Source of the DNA: Gammaproteobacteria bacterium
GTDB taxonomy: Bacteria; Pseudomonadota; Gammaproteobacteria; Xanthomonadales; Marinicellaceae
Reading direction: 5' to 3'
DNA length: 37,177 nucleotides
Assembly: GCA_030432115.1 (NCBI GenBank)
Contig: JAUIHY010000005.1
Location: forward strand, 1 to 37,177
Positions 1-11,552 of the stretch are shown in pieces. The translations under genes and the position numbers were made by a program. The notes beneath the pieces are model-generated. The model saw only the letters and a list, made by a program, of their open reading frames with translations. It had not been told where the DNA came from and searched no databases. How positions within the stretch are numbered: the stretch's first letter is position 1; each line of letters begins with the position of its first letter.

Positions 1-324
1 GATTTTGAGTCTGTAGATAAGGTCGTGCATTTATTGACACAGGAACTGGGTACAAAAAACCAAGGTCGTGTACATTGGCACAAACAGTTTACACCAGAGA
101 ATATAGCCAAGCTCAATGGAGGCATGCATCATGGGGGTACCACCATGATGGCCAATAAAGCTGAAGATGGCGTGGTGGACAGTGATTGCCAAGTGTTTGG
201 CGCACCTGGACTTTATGTGGCGGGGAACTCAGTCTTCCCAAACATTGGGTTTTCTAATCCGACGGTTACCCTCATTGCTTTGGCTTTGAAGTTAAGTCAC
301 CACATCAAGGGGCAGTTGTCATGA
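1..324 (+). CDS. GMC-family oxidoreductase, C-terminal fragment (5' truncated by window edge)
   Basis: Frame open from position 1; 'GGMHHGGTTMMA...GLYVAGNSVFPNIGFSNPTVTLIALALKLSHHI' is typical of the GMC oxidoreductase C-terminus; stop overlaps next ATG (ATGA). Confidence 0.85.
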   Translation, partial: DFESVDKVVHLLTQELGTKNQGRVHWHKQFTPENIAKLNGGMHHGGTTMMANKAEDGVVDSDCQVFGAPGLYVAGNSVFPNIGFSNPTVTLIALALKLSHHIKGQLS

Positions 325-1361
325 ACCAGCAAAGAAGGCGCATCATCAAAGCAGCTTTAGCATTGGGTGTTGTCTCCAGTTCAACAGCCTTTTATTTGCT
401 GAAACAAAATAAAAACGAACAAACTGCATTCCAAGACTTAATGGAGGGACTGGTAATACCACCCGCTTTTCAGGAACTAAGCATACAATTTCCAAATGCT
501 GAGCAATTAATAGCTGACATGCATTCTTCTGAAGAACAAAATGGAGACACATTGGTGACCATTTTGAAATCACTCATCAGTCGTGACTATCAACAAAGCA
601 ATTGGATTCAAGTCAACCAATGGTTACTCAGTCACACAGAATGCGTATTGGCTGCAGCGGTCATTCAAATTAAAGGCGTAACAAACGCTATTGAGGATGA
701 ACAAACATTTGAAAATGCACCTGTAGAGCCATTCCTCAAGGTCAATAAATGGGGGCCACAAGAAACTTACAAGGGTGTAAAGTTCAACGAACAACCCGAT
801 GGCCACTGTGGCATTTGGGCCAATATTGAAAACATGCCTGACGGTTTGCGGGTATTTATTGGCGGCAAAGAGCGGCATATTTTTCCCAATGAAAAAGGTT
901 TTACTTCAGGTATTTATGATGAAGTGGATGCTTTTATCAATACCGTTGGCCCATCAGATATCGTGATTTATGATGAAATCAATCACAGAAAACAGGTCAT
1001 TGGAACATTCAATGTATTACCGCCTTTTGATTTCTATCAATATCCGAATGGCAAACCGTCAACCGTTTTTGGCCCCATAGAAAACTGGGGACCTAAAAAA
1101 GCAAGCATAGGTGACGTATTCAATAAACAACCCAATGGTTATGCCGCTTTTTGGTTTAGGCTGAACAGCATGTCGAATCAAGTTCAAATGATTTTTAACC
1201 ATGAAACCTTTCATGCCACTGTAAGAAAAGGGCTGATCACCTCCAGTTTTCCTGCTCAATATTTACCGATCCAGCCTGGAATGTACCCATTAGAATTAAA
1301 GGATATGGTCACTCAAGAGCAAATTATGGTGGGTGAAATAGAAGTCATGGCACAAAAATAA
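321..1361 (+). CDS. Hypothetical exported protein, possible partner subunit of the GMC oxidoreductase (RR-type N-terminus, two internal repeats)
   Basis: 346 aa; N-terminus MNQQRRRIIKAALALGVVSSS resembles a Tat-type signal; ATGA overlap with upstream gene; two copies of a WGP...G..FN.QP.G..A.W module. Confidence 0.7.
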   Translation: MNQQRRRIIKAALALGVVSSSTAFYLLKQNKNEQTAFQDLMEGLVIPPAFQELSIQFPNAEQLIADMHSSEEQNGDTLVTILKSLISRDYQQSNWIQVNQWLLSHTECVLAAAVIQIKGVTNAIEDEQTFENAPVEPFLKVNKWGPQETYKGVKFNEQPDGHCGIWANIENMPDGLRVFIGGKERHIFPNEKGFTSGIYDEVDAFINTVGPSDIVIYDEINHRKQVIGTFNVLPPFDFYQYPNGKPSTVFGPIENWGPKKASIGDVFNKQPNGYAAFWFRLNSMSNQVQMIFNHETFHATVRKGLITSSFPAQYLPIQPGMYPLELKDMVTQEQIMVGEIEVMAQK

Positions 1362-1363
1362 CG

Positions 1364-1392
1364 TTGATATGTTAGAATTCCGTTCACATAAT
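1364..1392 (+). promoter_or_regulatory. Candidate sigma70 promoter for hfq
   Basis: TTGATA (1364-1369) - 17 nt - CATAAT (1387-1392), directly upstream of hfq. Confidence 0.5.
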
Positions 1393-1414
1393 AATAAAGA
1401 GTAGGGTAACCAAC

Positions 1415-1654
1415 ATGTCGAAGTCACAAACATTACAAGATCCATTTTTAAACGCTTTAAGAAAAGAGCGCATTCCTGTGTCTGTTTTTTTGATGAATGG
1501 GATTAAATTGCAAGGTACGATTGAATCATTTGATCAATTCGTGATCGTGTTAAATAACACAACAAATCAATTGGTTTATAAGCACGCGGTATCTACCATT
1601 GTGCCTGCTAAAAATGTCAGCACTTATAAAATTCAGCAAGAAGCTGAAGACTGA
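1415..1654 (+). CDS. hfq: RNA chaperone Hfq
   Basis: 79 aa; [46 protein letters not shown]...[12 protein letters not shown] is a canonical Hfq Sm core. Confidence 0.98.
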   Translation: MSKSQTLQDPFLNALRKERIPVSVFLMNGIKLQGTIESFDQFVIVLNNTTNQLVYKHAVSTIVPAKNVSTYKIQQEAED

Positions 1655-1681
1655 TAAGTCAAAGCATACTGAAAAGCATCT

Positions 1682-1726
1682 AAAGTAACCTGGTGACGGC
1701 AAGTTTGTCAGAGGTTGCTTTTTTTA
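1682..1726 (+). terminator. Rho-independent terminator between hfq and hflX
   Basis: aagtaacct...aggttgctt stem with an inner tgac/gtca stem, followed by a T-run. Confidence 0.7.
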
Positions 1727-1776
1727 TGCGTGATAAATTAAATACAAAAACCCGAAATATTTAGGAGTTAGGTTAA

Positions 1777-3120
1777 TTGTTTGAACGGTCGAAAAGAGGC
1801 GATAAGGCCATACTGTTATCACCCCATACACCAGATGGTGAATTGGAAGGTGAGGCTTTGGACCGCTTGAATGAATTCAAGGAATTATCCACCACCGCTG
1901 GCGCTGAGATTCTGGCGGTGCTTACCAGCAGCCGTTTGAATGTGGAGCCCAAATTTTACATTGGTACGGGCAAAGCCGAAGAATTGGCGGCATTGGTTGA
2001 GGCCAATGAAGCTGATTTGGTGTTGGTGGATGCGGCACTCAGCCCCGTTCAAGAAAGGAATTTGGAAAAATTGGTGCAAGCCAGGGTGCTTGATCGCAGG
2101 ACTTTGATACTTGATATCTTTTCGCAGCGTGCCCGCTCCTATGAAGGTCAGCTGCAAGTTGAGTTGGCCCAATTGAAACACATGTCCACACGTCTGATTC
2201 GAGGTTGGACCCATTTGGAGCGGCAAAAAGGTGGAATCGGTATGCGCGGGCCCGGTGAAACGCAGTTAGAAACTGACAGGCGATTACTGGCAGTTCGCAT
2301 GAAAAGCCTGAACGCCAAATTAGAAAAGGTGTTGAGGCAACGAGAACAGGGACGCAGGCAAAGGAAAAAATCAGGGGTTAAAATGATTGCCTTGGTGGGT
2401 TACACCAATGCTGGTAAATCCACACTGTTCAACCGACTGACCGACGCCGAAGTCTATGCACAAGACCAGTTGTTTGCCACTTTGGATCCGACGGTGCGCC
2501 AACTGGACAGCTTGTCTGGTACCCAAGCGGTGATGTCAGACACGGTGGGATTTGTGCGAGATTTGCCGCATGAATTGGTGGCCGCTTTCCGAGCCACCTT
2601 ACAAGAAGCTTTGGATGCTGACTTGTTGCTGCATGTGATTGATGATGCCAACCCTGAACATCGCGATCACATGATGGAAGTCAACAAGGTGCTTTTTGAG
2701 CTGAAATTGAAAGACGTGCCAGTGATAGAGGTTTACAATAAAATCGATGCCTCGGGTGCCGAGGCCAATTGGCAAAAAGGACATGAAGGTTCGGCTGACA
2801 AGGTCTGGCTTTCTGCATATACTGAAGAAGGTGTGGATTTATTGATGAAAGCCATTGAAGAACGGCTCAATCGTACCCATCTAACACTGGATTTCAGCCT
2901 GCCTTTGTCTGAAGCGCGTTTGCGGGCGCAGTTTTATCAAGCTGACGCCGTTAAAAACGAAGCGTTTGATGAGGCGGGAAACTGGTTTTTGACTGTCGAT
3001 ATGGCGATTGAAAAGTGGCATCAAATGGCCAAAGCAAATGGTGCTGAAGGTCGGTTTGTGGCATCATTATTGACCGAACACAATCAAAGCGCCCACAAAG
3101 ACAATATTTTCGGAGATTAA
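1777..3120 (+). CDS. hflX: GTPase HflX (TTG start)
   Basis: 447 aa; GGIGMRGPGETQLETDRR, GYTNAGKSTLFNRLT, DTVGFVRDLPHELVAAFRATLQEA; located between hfq and hflK. Confidence 0.96.
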   Translation: MFERSKRGDKAILLSPHTPDGELEGEALDRLNEFKELSTTAGAEILAVLTSSRLNVEPKFYIGTGKAEELAALVEANEADLVLVDAALSPVQERNLEKLVQARVLDRRTLILDIFSQRARSYEGQLQVELAQLKHMSTRLIRGWTHLERQKGGIGMRGPGETQLETDRRLLAVRMKSLNAKLEKVLRQREQGRRQRKKSGVKMIALVGYTNAGKSTLFNRLTDAEVYAQDQLFATLDPTVRQLDSLSGTQAVMSDTVGFVRDLPHELVAAFRATLQEALDADLLLHVIDDANPEHRDHMMEVNKVLFELKLKDVPVIEVYNKIDASGAEANWQKGHEGSADKVWLSAYTEEGVDLLMKAIEERLNRTHLTLDFSLPLSEARLRAQFYQADAVKNEAFDEAGNWFLTVDMAIEKWHQMAKANGAEGRFVASLLTEHNQSAHKDNIFGD

Positions 3121-3121
3121 C

Positions 3122-4264
3122 ATGCCTTGGAATGAACCTGGCAACAATCAATCGGGACCTAACAAGCCCAATAAACCCAATCGCGGCAATGAGCCACAAG
3201 GGTTTGATCAGATTTTTAGTGACTTTTTCAATTCTTTGAAGAGTTTATTTGGCGGTGGTGGATCCTCCAATAACAACGGTGCACAAGCCCCCATTTTATT
3301 TTTTGTGATGGCCATACTCGGCCTGTCATTGTGGAGTGCAGCGTATAGAATCGACCAACCAGAAAGGGGTGTGGTGTTGATTTTTGGTGAGTATTCTCAC
3401 ACCATGCAACCCGGTTTGAATTTCACTCTACCCAAGCCTTTCGCTCAAGTTTATAAAGTCAATGTGGAAACCGTGCGTCAAGAAGACAACAGCGGCCAAA
3501 TGTTAACCGAAGACAAAAACTTGATTGAAATTGATTATTCCATTCAATACCGCATCGATGAAACTCGAGTGAACGATTACTTGTTCAACATCAGTAACCC
3601 ACAAAACACGGTGTCACAAGTGGCAGAAAGTGCGATGAGACAAGTGGCTGGAACCAGCACCTTGGATCACATTGTGAATGAAAACCGCACCGATGTGAAT
3701 TTCAAAGTGCAAAGCGAATTGCAAGCCATGTTGAACGAATACGTGGCCGGTATAGAAATTCGCCAAGTGAACATCACTGAGGTACATCCACCCAGAAATG
3801 TAAAAGAAGCTTTTGATGATGTAGTAAAAGCACGCGAAGACCAAAAAACATACATCAACCAAGCCAACGAATATGCCAAGCGAGTGATTCCTGAGGCTGA
3901 AGGTAAGGTGTTGAAAATCATCCAAGAAGCAGAAGCATATAAAGAGTCTGTTATTGCTGAAGCCAAGGGTAAGGCAGACCGATTTGATTTGCTCAGAACG
4001 CAGTATGAGATGGCACCAGAAGTGACGCGTCAGCGCATGTACTTGGAAACCATGGAATCAGTTTTGGGTGATACGGCCAAGATTGTGATGGACGGTGATG
4101 ACAGCAATTCTTTGATGTATTTACCGATTGATCAATTGATGAAACAGGGGCGCAACCAATCTGCCACCCCAATCGATTTTGGAACCACTGTGGTCAGAGC
4201 ACCCGCAGAATCTGTACAAACCACAAGAAACAATCGCAAAACCAACCGTGGTCGAGGTAATTAA
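3122..4264 (+). CDS. hflK: FtsH protease regulatory subunit HflK
   Basis: SPFH/band-7 protein with Gly-rich N-terminus and one TM; RQVAGTSTLDHIV...REDQKTYINQANEYAKRVIPEAEG; next to hflC. Confidence 0.96.
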   Translation: MPWNEPGNNQSGPNKPNKPNRGNEPQGFDQIFSDFFNSLKSLFGGGGSSNNNGAQAPILFFVMAILGLSLWSAAYRIDQPERGVVLIFGEYSHTMQPGLNFTLPKPFAQVYKVNVETVRQEDNSGQMLTEDKNLIEIDYSIQYRIDETRVNDYLFNISNPQNTVSQVAESAMRQVAGTSTLDHIVNENRTDVNFKVQSELQAMLNEYVAGIEIRQVNITEVHPPRNVKEAFDDVVKAREDQKTYINQANEYAKRVIPEAEGKVLKIIQEAEAYKESVIAEAKGKADRFDLLRTQYEMAPEVTRQRMYLETMESVLGDTAKIVMDGDDSNSLMYLPIDQLMKQGRNQSATPIDFGTTVVRAPAESVQTTRNNRKTNRGRGN

Positions 4265-4266
4265 TC

Positions 4267-5126
4267 ATGAATAAATTGATCTCTTTCTTTGTTGTTTTGA
4301 TCATGCTGGCCATATTGTCCAGTTTCTTCTTGTTCACTGTTAACGAGCAGGAAACGGCCGTTAAATTCAAGTTTGGTGAAATCATTCAAGCCGGATATGA
4401 ACCGGGCTTGCATGTCAAATTACCGATAGTGAACAACATCAAAAAATTCGACAAACGAATCCAAACTTTAGATAACAAGCCAGAACGCGTTTTCAATACC
4501 GATAACGAATACTTGATGGTGGATTACTTCGTTAAATGGCGCATCAGCGATGTCCACTTGTTCTACACCACCAATGAGGGCTTGATTGCCAAGGCCAACA
4601 CCAATTTATCTGGCGTGATCAAAAATGCTTTATTGGAAGAGTTCTCGGTCAGAACATTGGACCAAGTGATTTCAACCCAGCGTTTGGAATTGATGCAAAA
4701 CCTGAAAGCATTGACCAGTACCAAAGCCTTGGATTTTGGTATGGAGATTGTTGATGTGCGTATCAAACAAATCAACTTGGACCAATCAGTCAATGAGTCT
4801 GTTTATAATCGCATGCGTTCAGAAAGGTTGGCCGAAGCGGCAGAACACCGGTCTAACGGTACCAAGGAATCCATCAATATCAAGGCGCAAACAGACAAGA
4901 AAATTCGCATCATGTTGGCAGAAGCTGACCAACAATCAGCGGTTATACAAGGTGAAGGCGATGCCGAAGCCACCCGTTTGTATGCAGAAAGCTTTAACAA
5001 AAACCCTGAATTTTATGCCTTTGTCAGAAGTTTAGAAGCTTATAAAAACAGCTTCCAATCTGGCAGTGGCAGCATGATGGTTTTAGACCCTGACTCTGAG
5101 TTTTTCAAATATTTCAAAAACAAACA

Positions 5127-5130
<4 letters not shown>
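4267..5130 (+). CDS. hflC: FtsH protease regulatory subunit HflC
   Basis: SPFH protein; FLFTVNEQETAVKFKFGEI...YNRMRSERLAEAAEHRSNGTKESINIKAQTD. Confidence 0.96.
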
Positions 5131-6592
<1,462 letters not shown>

Positions 6593-6612
6593 TGAATTCA
6601 GAAAGCACCATC

Positions 6613-6641
6613 AAAAAAGGCCGCGATTTGCGGCCTTTTTT
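6613..6641. terminator. Bidirectional Rho-independent terminator shared by purA (+) and the minus-strand operon
   Basis: aaaaaaggccgcgatttgcggcctttttt. Confidence 0.9.
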
Positions 6642-6659
6642 GTGCTTGTTGCGGCTCGA

Positions 6660-9617
6660 TTAATCTTGCTCAAAGCCATGTTTAAAGATCAGGTCTGGAT
6701 CAAACAGGGTGCACACACCGTACTCGCCTGCATTACTGATGTTGATGTCATCAATCAACCAGTCACCATCACCAACCGAATTGTCGGTACCCATGCGCCA
6801 GCGCACTTGGGCAATTTGGCCTGCATACGCTGATAAATTAACTTCCACCAAGTAAAAACCATTGCTGTCTGCACCCCAAGCCGGAGCCGGTGCAAAGGGG
6901 TGATCATAACCACCGGCCAGATTGACATTGTAACCACCGGTGGTGATGTCGTTGCCCAAATCTTGCCAGTTGTTACCACCATCCAGGGAGATTTCTAATA
7001 TACCACCATCGTAATCACCATTTTGACCTGATTCAAATGTGTGGTTGTGATAGAAACTCAAAACAGAATTGGCCGAAGGTGTGAATGTTTTGGTCACCAT
7101 GAATTTGTCTGAAACTTCTGCCACATCAGTAGAGACAAAAGCATTGCCTGAGCCAGTGGTGTTGTCATTTCCTGTCAGTAAACGCCAATCATCTGTACCT
7201 GCTTGTTGGCCATGAGACCATCCTGCGGCTTCCGCTGCAGCTAAATCAACATAGGATTCCAAGTCGTCAGTAAATGGAACAGCTGTGAACACACCAGTAG
7301 CAAAACCGGATTGCTCGTTGCTGTTGTCATCACTCAATTGATTGTCAGCATCTTTTGCTCGAACAATATAGTGGTAATCAACATCTGACATGACATCAAC
7401 GTCAGCATAAGATATTCCAGTCAGATCTGCGGCAATTTGGTTGGACAAATCAGGCGTGAAACCCGGTGTTTCAGAACGGAACAGGTCATATGTGATTTGT
7501 CCGTTGCCATTGGGACACATGGAAGTCGCAGCGGCCCACTCTACCTCAAGTGCACAAGTTGCTGTGGCTTGGTTGGTGATTGCTGAGATGCCACTGAATT
7601 GTGGTGCCAAAGTACACACACCAGTTGCGGTGGCTGAAACTTGATTGGAATCATCAGCATTACACGCAGCACCATCTGAGGTACGAACCACATAAAAGTA
7701 TTCACTGCCGCCGGATACGGTGGTGTCTTCATAGTTGTATTGACCATCACTGCCCACACCCGGTGTGCTGTCATTGATGGTGGCAATCAATTCATAGCCA
7801 GAACCTGAAGAAGTGCTTCGGTAAATGGAGTACTCGGAAACTTCTGCATCAACCGAGTCATCCCAGCTCAATGCAATCGTGTTATCACTGGGCGTGGTGG
7901 CTGCATTCAAAGTCACCGGTGTCAAAGACAACTGACAACCACAAGATTCAAAGCGGAATGAACCAACTCGGGTTGACCATTGCGAACTAGGATTGTATTG
8001 AGCTGTATACCAGAAGGTACACTCGTCTACTGGATCAACACTGATGGATGAATAGTCACCATATCTTGATGAACCATTGGCAGCTGAACCCTCAATGATT
8101 GAATTTTCACCGCGTGTCATGGTGCCGGGTGCATCATCTTTTAATCGGCCTGCATAACGCATGCCTGCGAATGTGCTGCTGCCTGATGTGTTATAACCCA
8201 AAGCAATGTTGCCAGAACCGTCCATGGCCGCACTGGCCATCCAACGATGAACACCATCATTATTGGTGTAGGTGCCTTCGTCTTTCAATAACCAACCACC
8301 CGTTGCCGTTGCTGCAGGTCGCTCTAGTTGCCACCAACGCACGCCATGGTAATCGTTACCATCCACGTCGGTGACCATGTTACCTACCAGATATTGCTTG
8401 TCATCTATGGTTCTGTGTTGCACACGCCACATCAGAGGTTGCTTTAGCGGGAATAAATTGGTCGAATTGCCAGGTTGTGGTACAGACAAATCACCAAAAT
8501 TTGTGCCACCTAAGTTAGTATCAAATTCTGATATAACAATGTTCGTTGGTCCTGTTAAAGCACTGTTAGATGGCGTATCAAAATCAGTTGTGAACTCCCA
8601 GAGTTCCAGTACATCGGCCGCACCTTGAGCGCCATGGTATTCGCTGTCTCTGTGACGCATAAAAATGGCTGGAGCATCGGCAGGTGGTAAAATATCGCCG
8701 TCTGCATCGGCTGGCATCATGTGTTGAAAGCCGAATCCAGGCAAGCCCGGTGCTTGAAACACTTGGTAACCTCGCGCAGGGTCGCCATTTAGCATATTCT
8801 CTCTGTCAAAAGCATACAGGCGATTGGCCTCATTGGCTCCGACATAATAGCCATCTTGCCAAACACCAAATTTAGGATAATCTGGCAGTTGACCTGAGGC
8901 CGAATCAAATTCATAGATATACCAGGTGCTGCTGTTTTGTGGTCCAATTGGGTCATGCGTTTTTGAAATATATAAACACAATGAATCACCAGTGAACTCA
9001 GTCAAAACCCAGCGACCTTTGGGGTTGCCCGCACCGTTATCAACGAATTGATCAAACATGATGATGGGATCACCATTACCGGCACCACAACCCGTACCAG
9101 AACCAGCTGCAATGGCACTCATGACAAATTGAGTGGCTACTGAACCGTCTGATTTGTTCAAAATCAACACACCAGAACTGTTGCCGTTGTTTATAGACTG
9201 TATGTAATGATCAATACCCACATCACCATTGGTGTCCGATGGATTAACACCTGTGAAGCCTAATCCTTCAACATTGACTATGGTGCTGTCGAACATGGCA
9301 CCACCCAGCTGTGTAGGTTGTTGTGCATTCAATTGTTTGGTGGCCAGGGGATCATAACCAAAGCCACGGCTGGCAGGATCAGGTCTTTGCCAATCTTTTG
9401 GGCGATGGAAGCGAAAGGGTATTTCTTTAACGGCGTCGCCTGGTTTCCATTGATCGGGTTTGGCCAATTCATTCAGTTTAACTGTGACCTTGGCAGGATA
9501 AACAGTTTCACCGACAAATTCAGCGCCATTTTTAGTGGTTTGGGCGGTTGCTACACTTGTTGCCATTGAGCTGGCCAAAAGGGCAACAACCCATGGTTGC
9601 TTTATTGGTGTTCTCAA
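6660..9617 (-). CDS. Large secreted protein with fibronectin type III-like modules and C-terminal DLIFKHGFEQD motif
   Basis: 985 aa; signal peptide; repeated 'YSIYRSTSSGSGYELIATINDS...YFYVVRTSDGAACNADDSNQVSA' FN3-like segments; C-terminal adhesion/jelly-roll-like region. Confidence 0.8.
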   Translation of the reverse strand: MRTPIKQPWVVALLASSMATSVATAQTTKNGAEFVGETVYPAKVTVKLNELAKPDQWKPGDAVKEIPFRFHRPKDWQRPDPASRGFGYDPLATKQLNAQQPTQLGGAMFDSTIVNVEGLGFTGVNPSDTNGDVGIDHYIQSINNGNSSGVLILNKSDGSVATQFVMSAIAAGSGTGCGAGNGDPIIMFDQFVDNGAGNPKGRWVLTEFTGDSLCLYISKTHDPIGPQNSSTWYIYEFDSASGQLPDYPKFGVWQDGYYVGANEANRLYAFDRENMLNGDPARGYQVFQAPGLPGFGFQHMMPADADGDILPPADAPAIFMRHRDSEYHGAQGAADVLELWEFTTDFDTPSNSALTGPTNIVISEFDTNLGGTNFGDLSVPQPGNSTNLFPLKQPLMWRVQHRTIDDKQYLVGNMVTDVDGNDYHGVRWWQLERPAATATGGWLLKDEGTYTNNDGVHRWMASAAMDGSGNIALGYNTSGSSTFAGMRYAGRLKDDAPGTMTRGENSIIEGSAANGSSRYGDYSSISVDPVDECTFWYTAQYNPSSQWSTRVGSFRFESCGCQLSLTPVTLNAATTPSDNTIALSWDDSVDAEVSEYSIYRSTSSGSGYELIATINDSTPGVGSDGQYNYEDTTVSGGSEYFYVVRTSDGAACNADDSNQVSATATGVCTLAPQFSGISAITNQATATCALEVEWAAATSMCPNGNGQITYDLFRSETPGFTPDLSNQIAADLTGISYADVDVMSDVDYHYIVRAKDADNQLSDDNSNEQSGFATGVFTAVPFTDDLESYVDLAAAEAAGWSHGQQAGTDDWRLLTGNDNTTGSGNAFVSTDVAEVSDKFMVTKTFTPSANSVLSFYHNHTFESGQNGDYDGGILEISLDGGNNWQDLGNDITTGGYNVNLAGGYDHPFAPAPAWGADSNGFYLVEVNLSAYAGQIAQVRWRMGTDNSVGDGDWLIDDINISNAGEYGVCTLFDPDLIFKHGFEQD

Positions 9618-9635
9618 ATTACTTCTCCTCTTTTG

Positions 9636-10379
9636 TTATTGGTTTTTTTGATTGATCAACCTGATAAATCCGGTATCAGTTTGTAAGTTGAATTGATTGC
9701 TTGCCTCGACATCACCAAAAACGGTCATTCGACCTGTTTGGACTTGTGATTGCAAAAGCTCGGCATCGTTGCTGCTGGGTTCAGTTCCAGCCACGGTTTT
9801 GAATGCATTAGACGATTGGGTTAAATAATAAACATTGATGTCGCCTTTGTGGCTTTTCAGCTGATGTTTTGTGGCTTTTTTTCCTGATTTGGCATAAAAG
9901 TTGATGTCACCGTTTTGGCTGAACAGGTCCACACTTTGAGATGATTTTATGGTGATGTTGCTGTTACTAGAGGTCGCTTTGACTGGGCTTTTAAGCCCTT
10001 TGCTGCTCAAGTCGCCACCTTCAATTTGAATATCAAGTTGTAGCAGGCTGGGCACAATTATCACGGCATCTAAACGATGATCCTTGGGCAAGTGCTCACT
10101 GTTATTGAAGATGACTTCGGCATAAATTTGATCCGATTGCTCATCAAATGCCAATTGTATTCGGTGTTGTTCAGAGTCTTGAGCCACTGCATGAAACACC
10201 AGTTTTTGATCATCAGTGCTGCGCAAACGGATGTTGCCATAATTGTTTTTAAAGACCAAAGTGGTGGGTTTGCTCAGTTCTTTTTCCCAATGAATGCGTT
10301 CTAATTTGGCATCATCTTGGGCTTTAACTGGAAAGGATGAACAGGATAAAACCAGCAACAGAAACCAAGTTATTTTCAT
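9636..10379 (-). CDS. Hypothetical secreted protein, DUF4097-like
   Basis: ORF extends to 10430; more likely start MKITWFLLLVLSCSSFPVKA at 10379; repetitive beta-rich 'YGNIRLRSTDDQKL...NGDINFYAKSG...KGDINVYY'. Confidence 0.65.
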   Translation of the reverse strand: MKITWFLLLVLSCSSFPVKAQDDAKLERIHWEKELSKPTTLVFKNNYGNIRLRSTDDQKLVFHAVAQDSEQHRIQLAFDEQSDQIYAEVIFNNSEHLPKDHRLDAVIIVPSLLQLDIQIEGGDLSSKGLKSPVKATSSNSNITIKSSQSVDLFSQNGDINFYAKSGKKATKHQLKSHKGDINVYYLTQSSNAFKTVAGTEPSSNDAELLQSQVQTGRMTVFGDVEASNQFNLQTDTGFIRLINQKNQ

Positions 10380-10448
10380 GAGTGTAGGCAAAAAGCCAAT
10401 CACGATAATGCATTCACGGTTTTTCTGCAAGTTGTGGCAACAATAATC

Positions 10449-11552
10449 CTAAAATTTGGGCCAAAGGTCTTTTTGCCAACTGGTGATCACTGCTTGGACT
10501 TCGTATTCCAATGTTGTGTCCGTGCAGGGTATTTGTTTGAAGTTTTTTTCTTGAGGGTCATACCATTGAGAAAAAACCACCGAAGTGATGGTCAATGCCA
10601 CAGCAGCAAAGAAAGCGCTTTTCCCACCAAAATGGTCGGCTACCATGGCCAGAAACAGAAAACATAGCATCAACAAAACAATCAAAAATAAAGCCAATTT
10701 CATGTGTCTTCTGACCAAAGTTTTAAATCCATCCAATGCCTCGGTGTTATCAATGCTGGGATGTTTCATTTGAAATCGCTTTAAATCATTGGCCGCATAC
10801 AAATAGGCTGTCATTTGCGCAATCAAGGTCAATCCAAATAATTCAATCGAATGACCAGCCAAACCATCCCAAACATCAAAATCAGGATAATGTTGCTTGA
10901 CCAAGAAATAGGTGCCATAGCTGACCGAGGCCAACAAGACTATGATTCCAACTACCCAATTGTTTTGAGCCACTTCCCTTTGCATGCCCACTTCGTTTAC
11001 CAAGCCTTTGGGTTCATGTTTTTCGGTGGCCGTACTCGCATGCAACGACTGCCAAATAAGAAACCTTTTGTCAGTTGCACTTGCCATGGCCATGTCTATG
11101 CGCTTATCATCGCTGCTGTGATAACGGGCCATCACGGCCTTTTTGATGCTTTTGTCTTTTTTCTTTCCTTGTGGAATGGTAATGGTCTTGTTTTGTACTT
11201 GGTCGTGAAACACCCAAAAAGTGTCTTCTTCTAATGGCCCTTTGTCGTTGGTGAGGATTTCAATTTTGCTCAAATCGTCCCATTTGAATTTGACCACTCC
11301 ATGCTCATTTTCAAAACGAACACCTGACTCATCACTGGTAAACTGACCCACACTGGCCTGAGCAATCAAACGGTCTGTGATGGACCAAACAACCAAAGCC
11401 ATGACAGCCAAAGCCACAACAAAAGTCGCTAAACCACCCAAACCACTGAGGAATATGCCGCTTTCTGCTGATAAATATATGGCCACCTTGACGCCCAGTG
11501 TACCAGCCAATAAAAACACCATTGTCCAAATCGCTTCCATGATATATTTCAT
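10449..11552 (-). CDS. Hypothetical multi-pass membrane protein
   Basis: 367 aa with several hydrophobic segments; ATGA-type overlap with the dinB stop. Confidence 0.7.
   Translation of the reverse strand: MKYIMEAIWTMVFLLAGTLGVKVAIYLSAESGIFLSGLGGLATFVVALAVMALVVWSITDRLIAQASVGQFTSDESGVRFENEHGVVKFKWDDLSKIEILTNDKGPLEEDTFWVFHDQVQNKTITIPQGKKKDKSIKKAVMARYHSSDDKRIDMAMASATDKRFLIWQSLHASTATEKHEPKGLVNEVGMQREVAQNNWVVGIIVLLASVSYGTYFLVKQHYPDFDVWDGLAGHSIELFGLTLIAQMTAYLYAANDLKRFQMKHPSIDNTEALDGFKTLVRRHMKLALFLIVLLMLCFLFLAMVADHFGGKSAFFAAVALTITSVVFSQWYDPQEKNFKQIPCTDTTLEYEVQAVITSWQKDLWPKF

Noticed and set aside
10851-11234. 127-aa plus-strand ORF
   Set aside because: Antisense to the membrane protein gene 10449-11552; no supporting signals.
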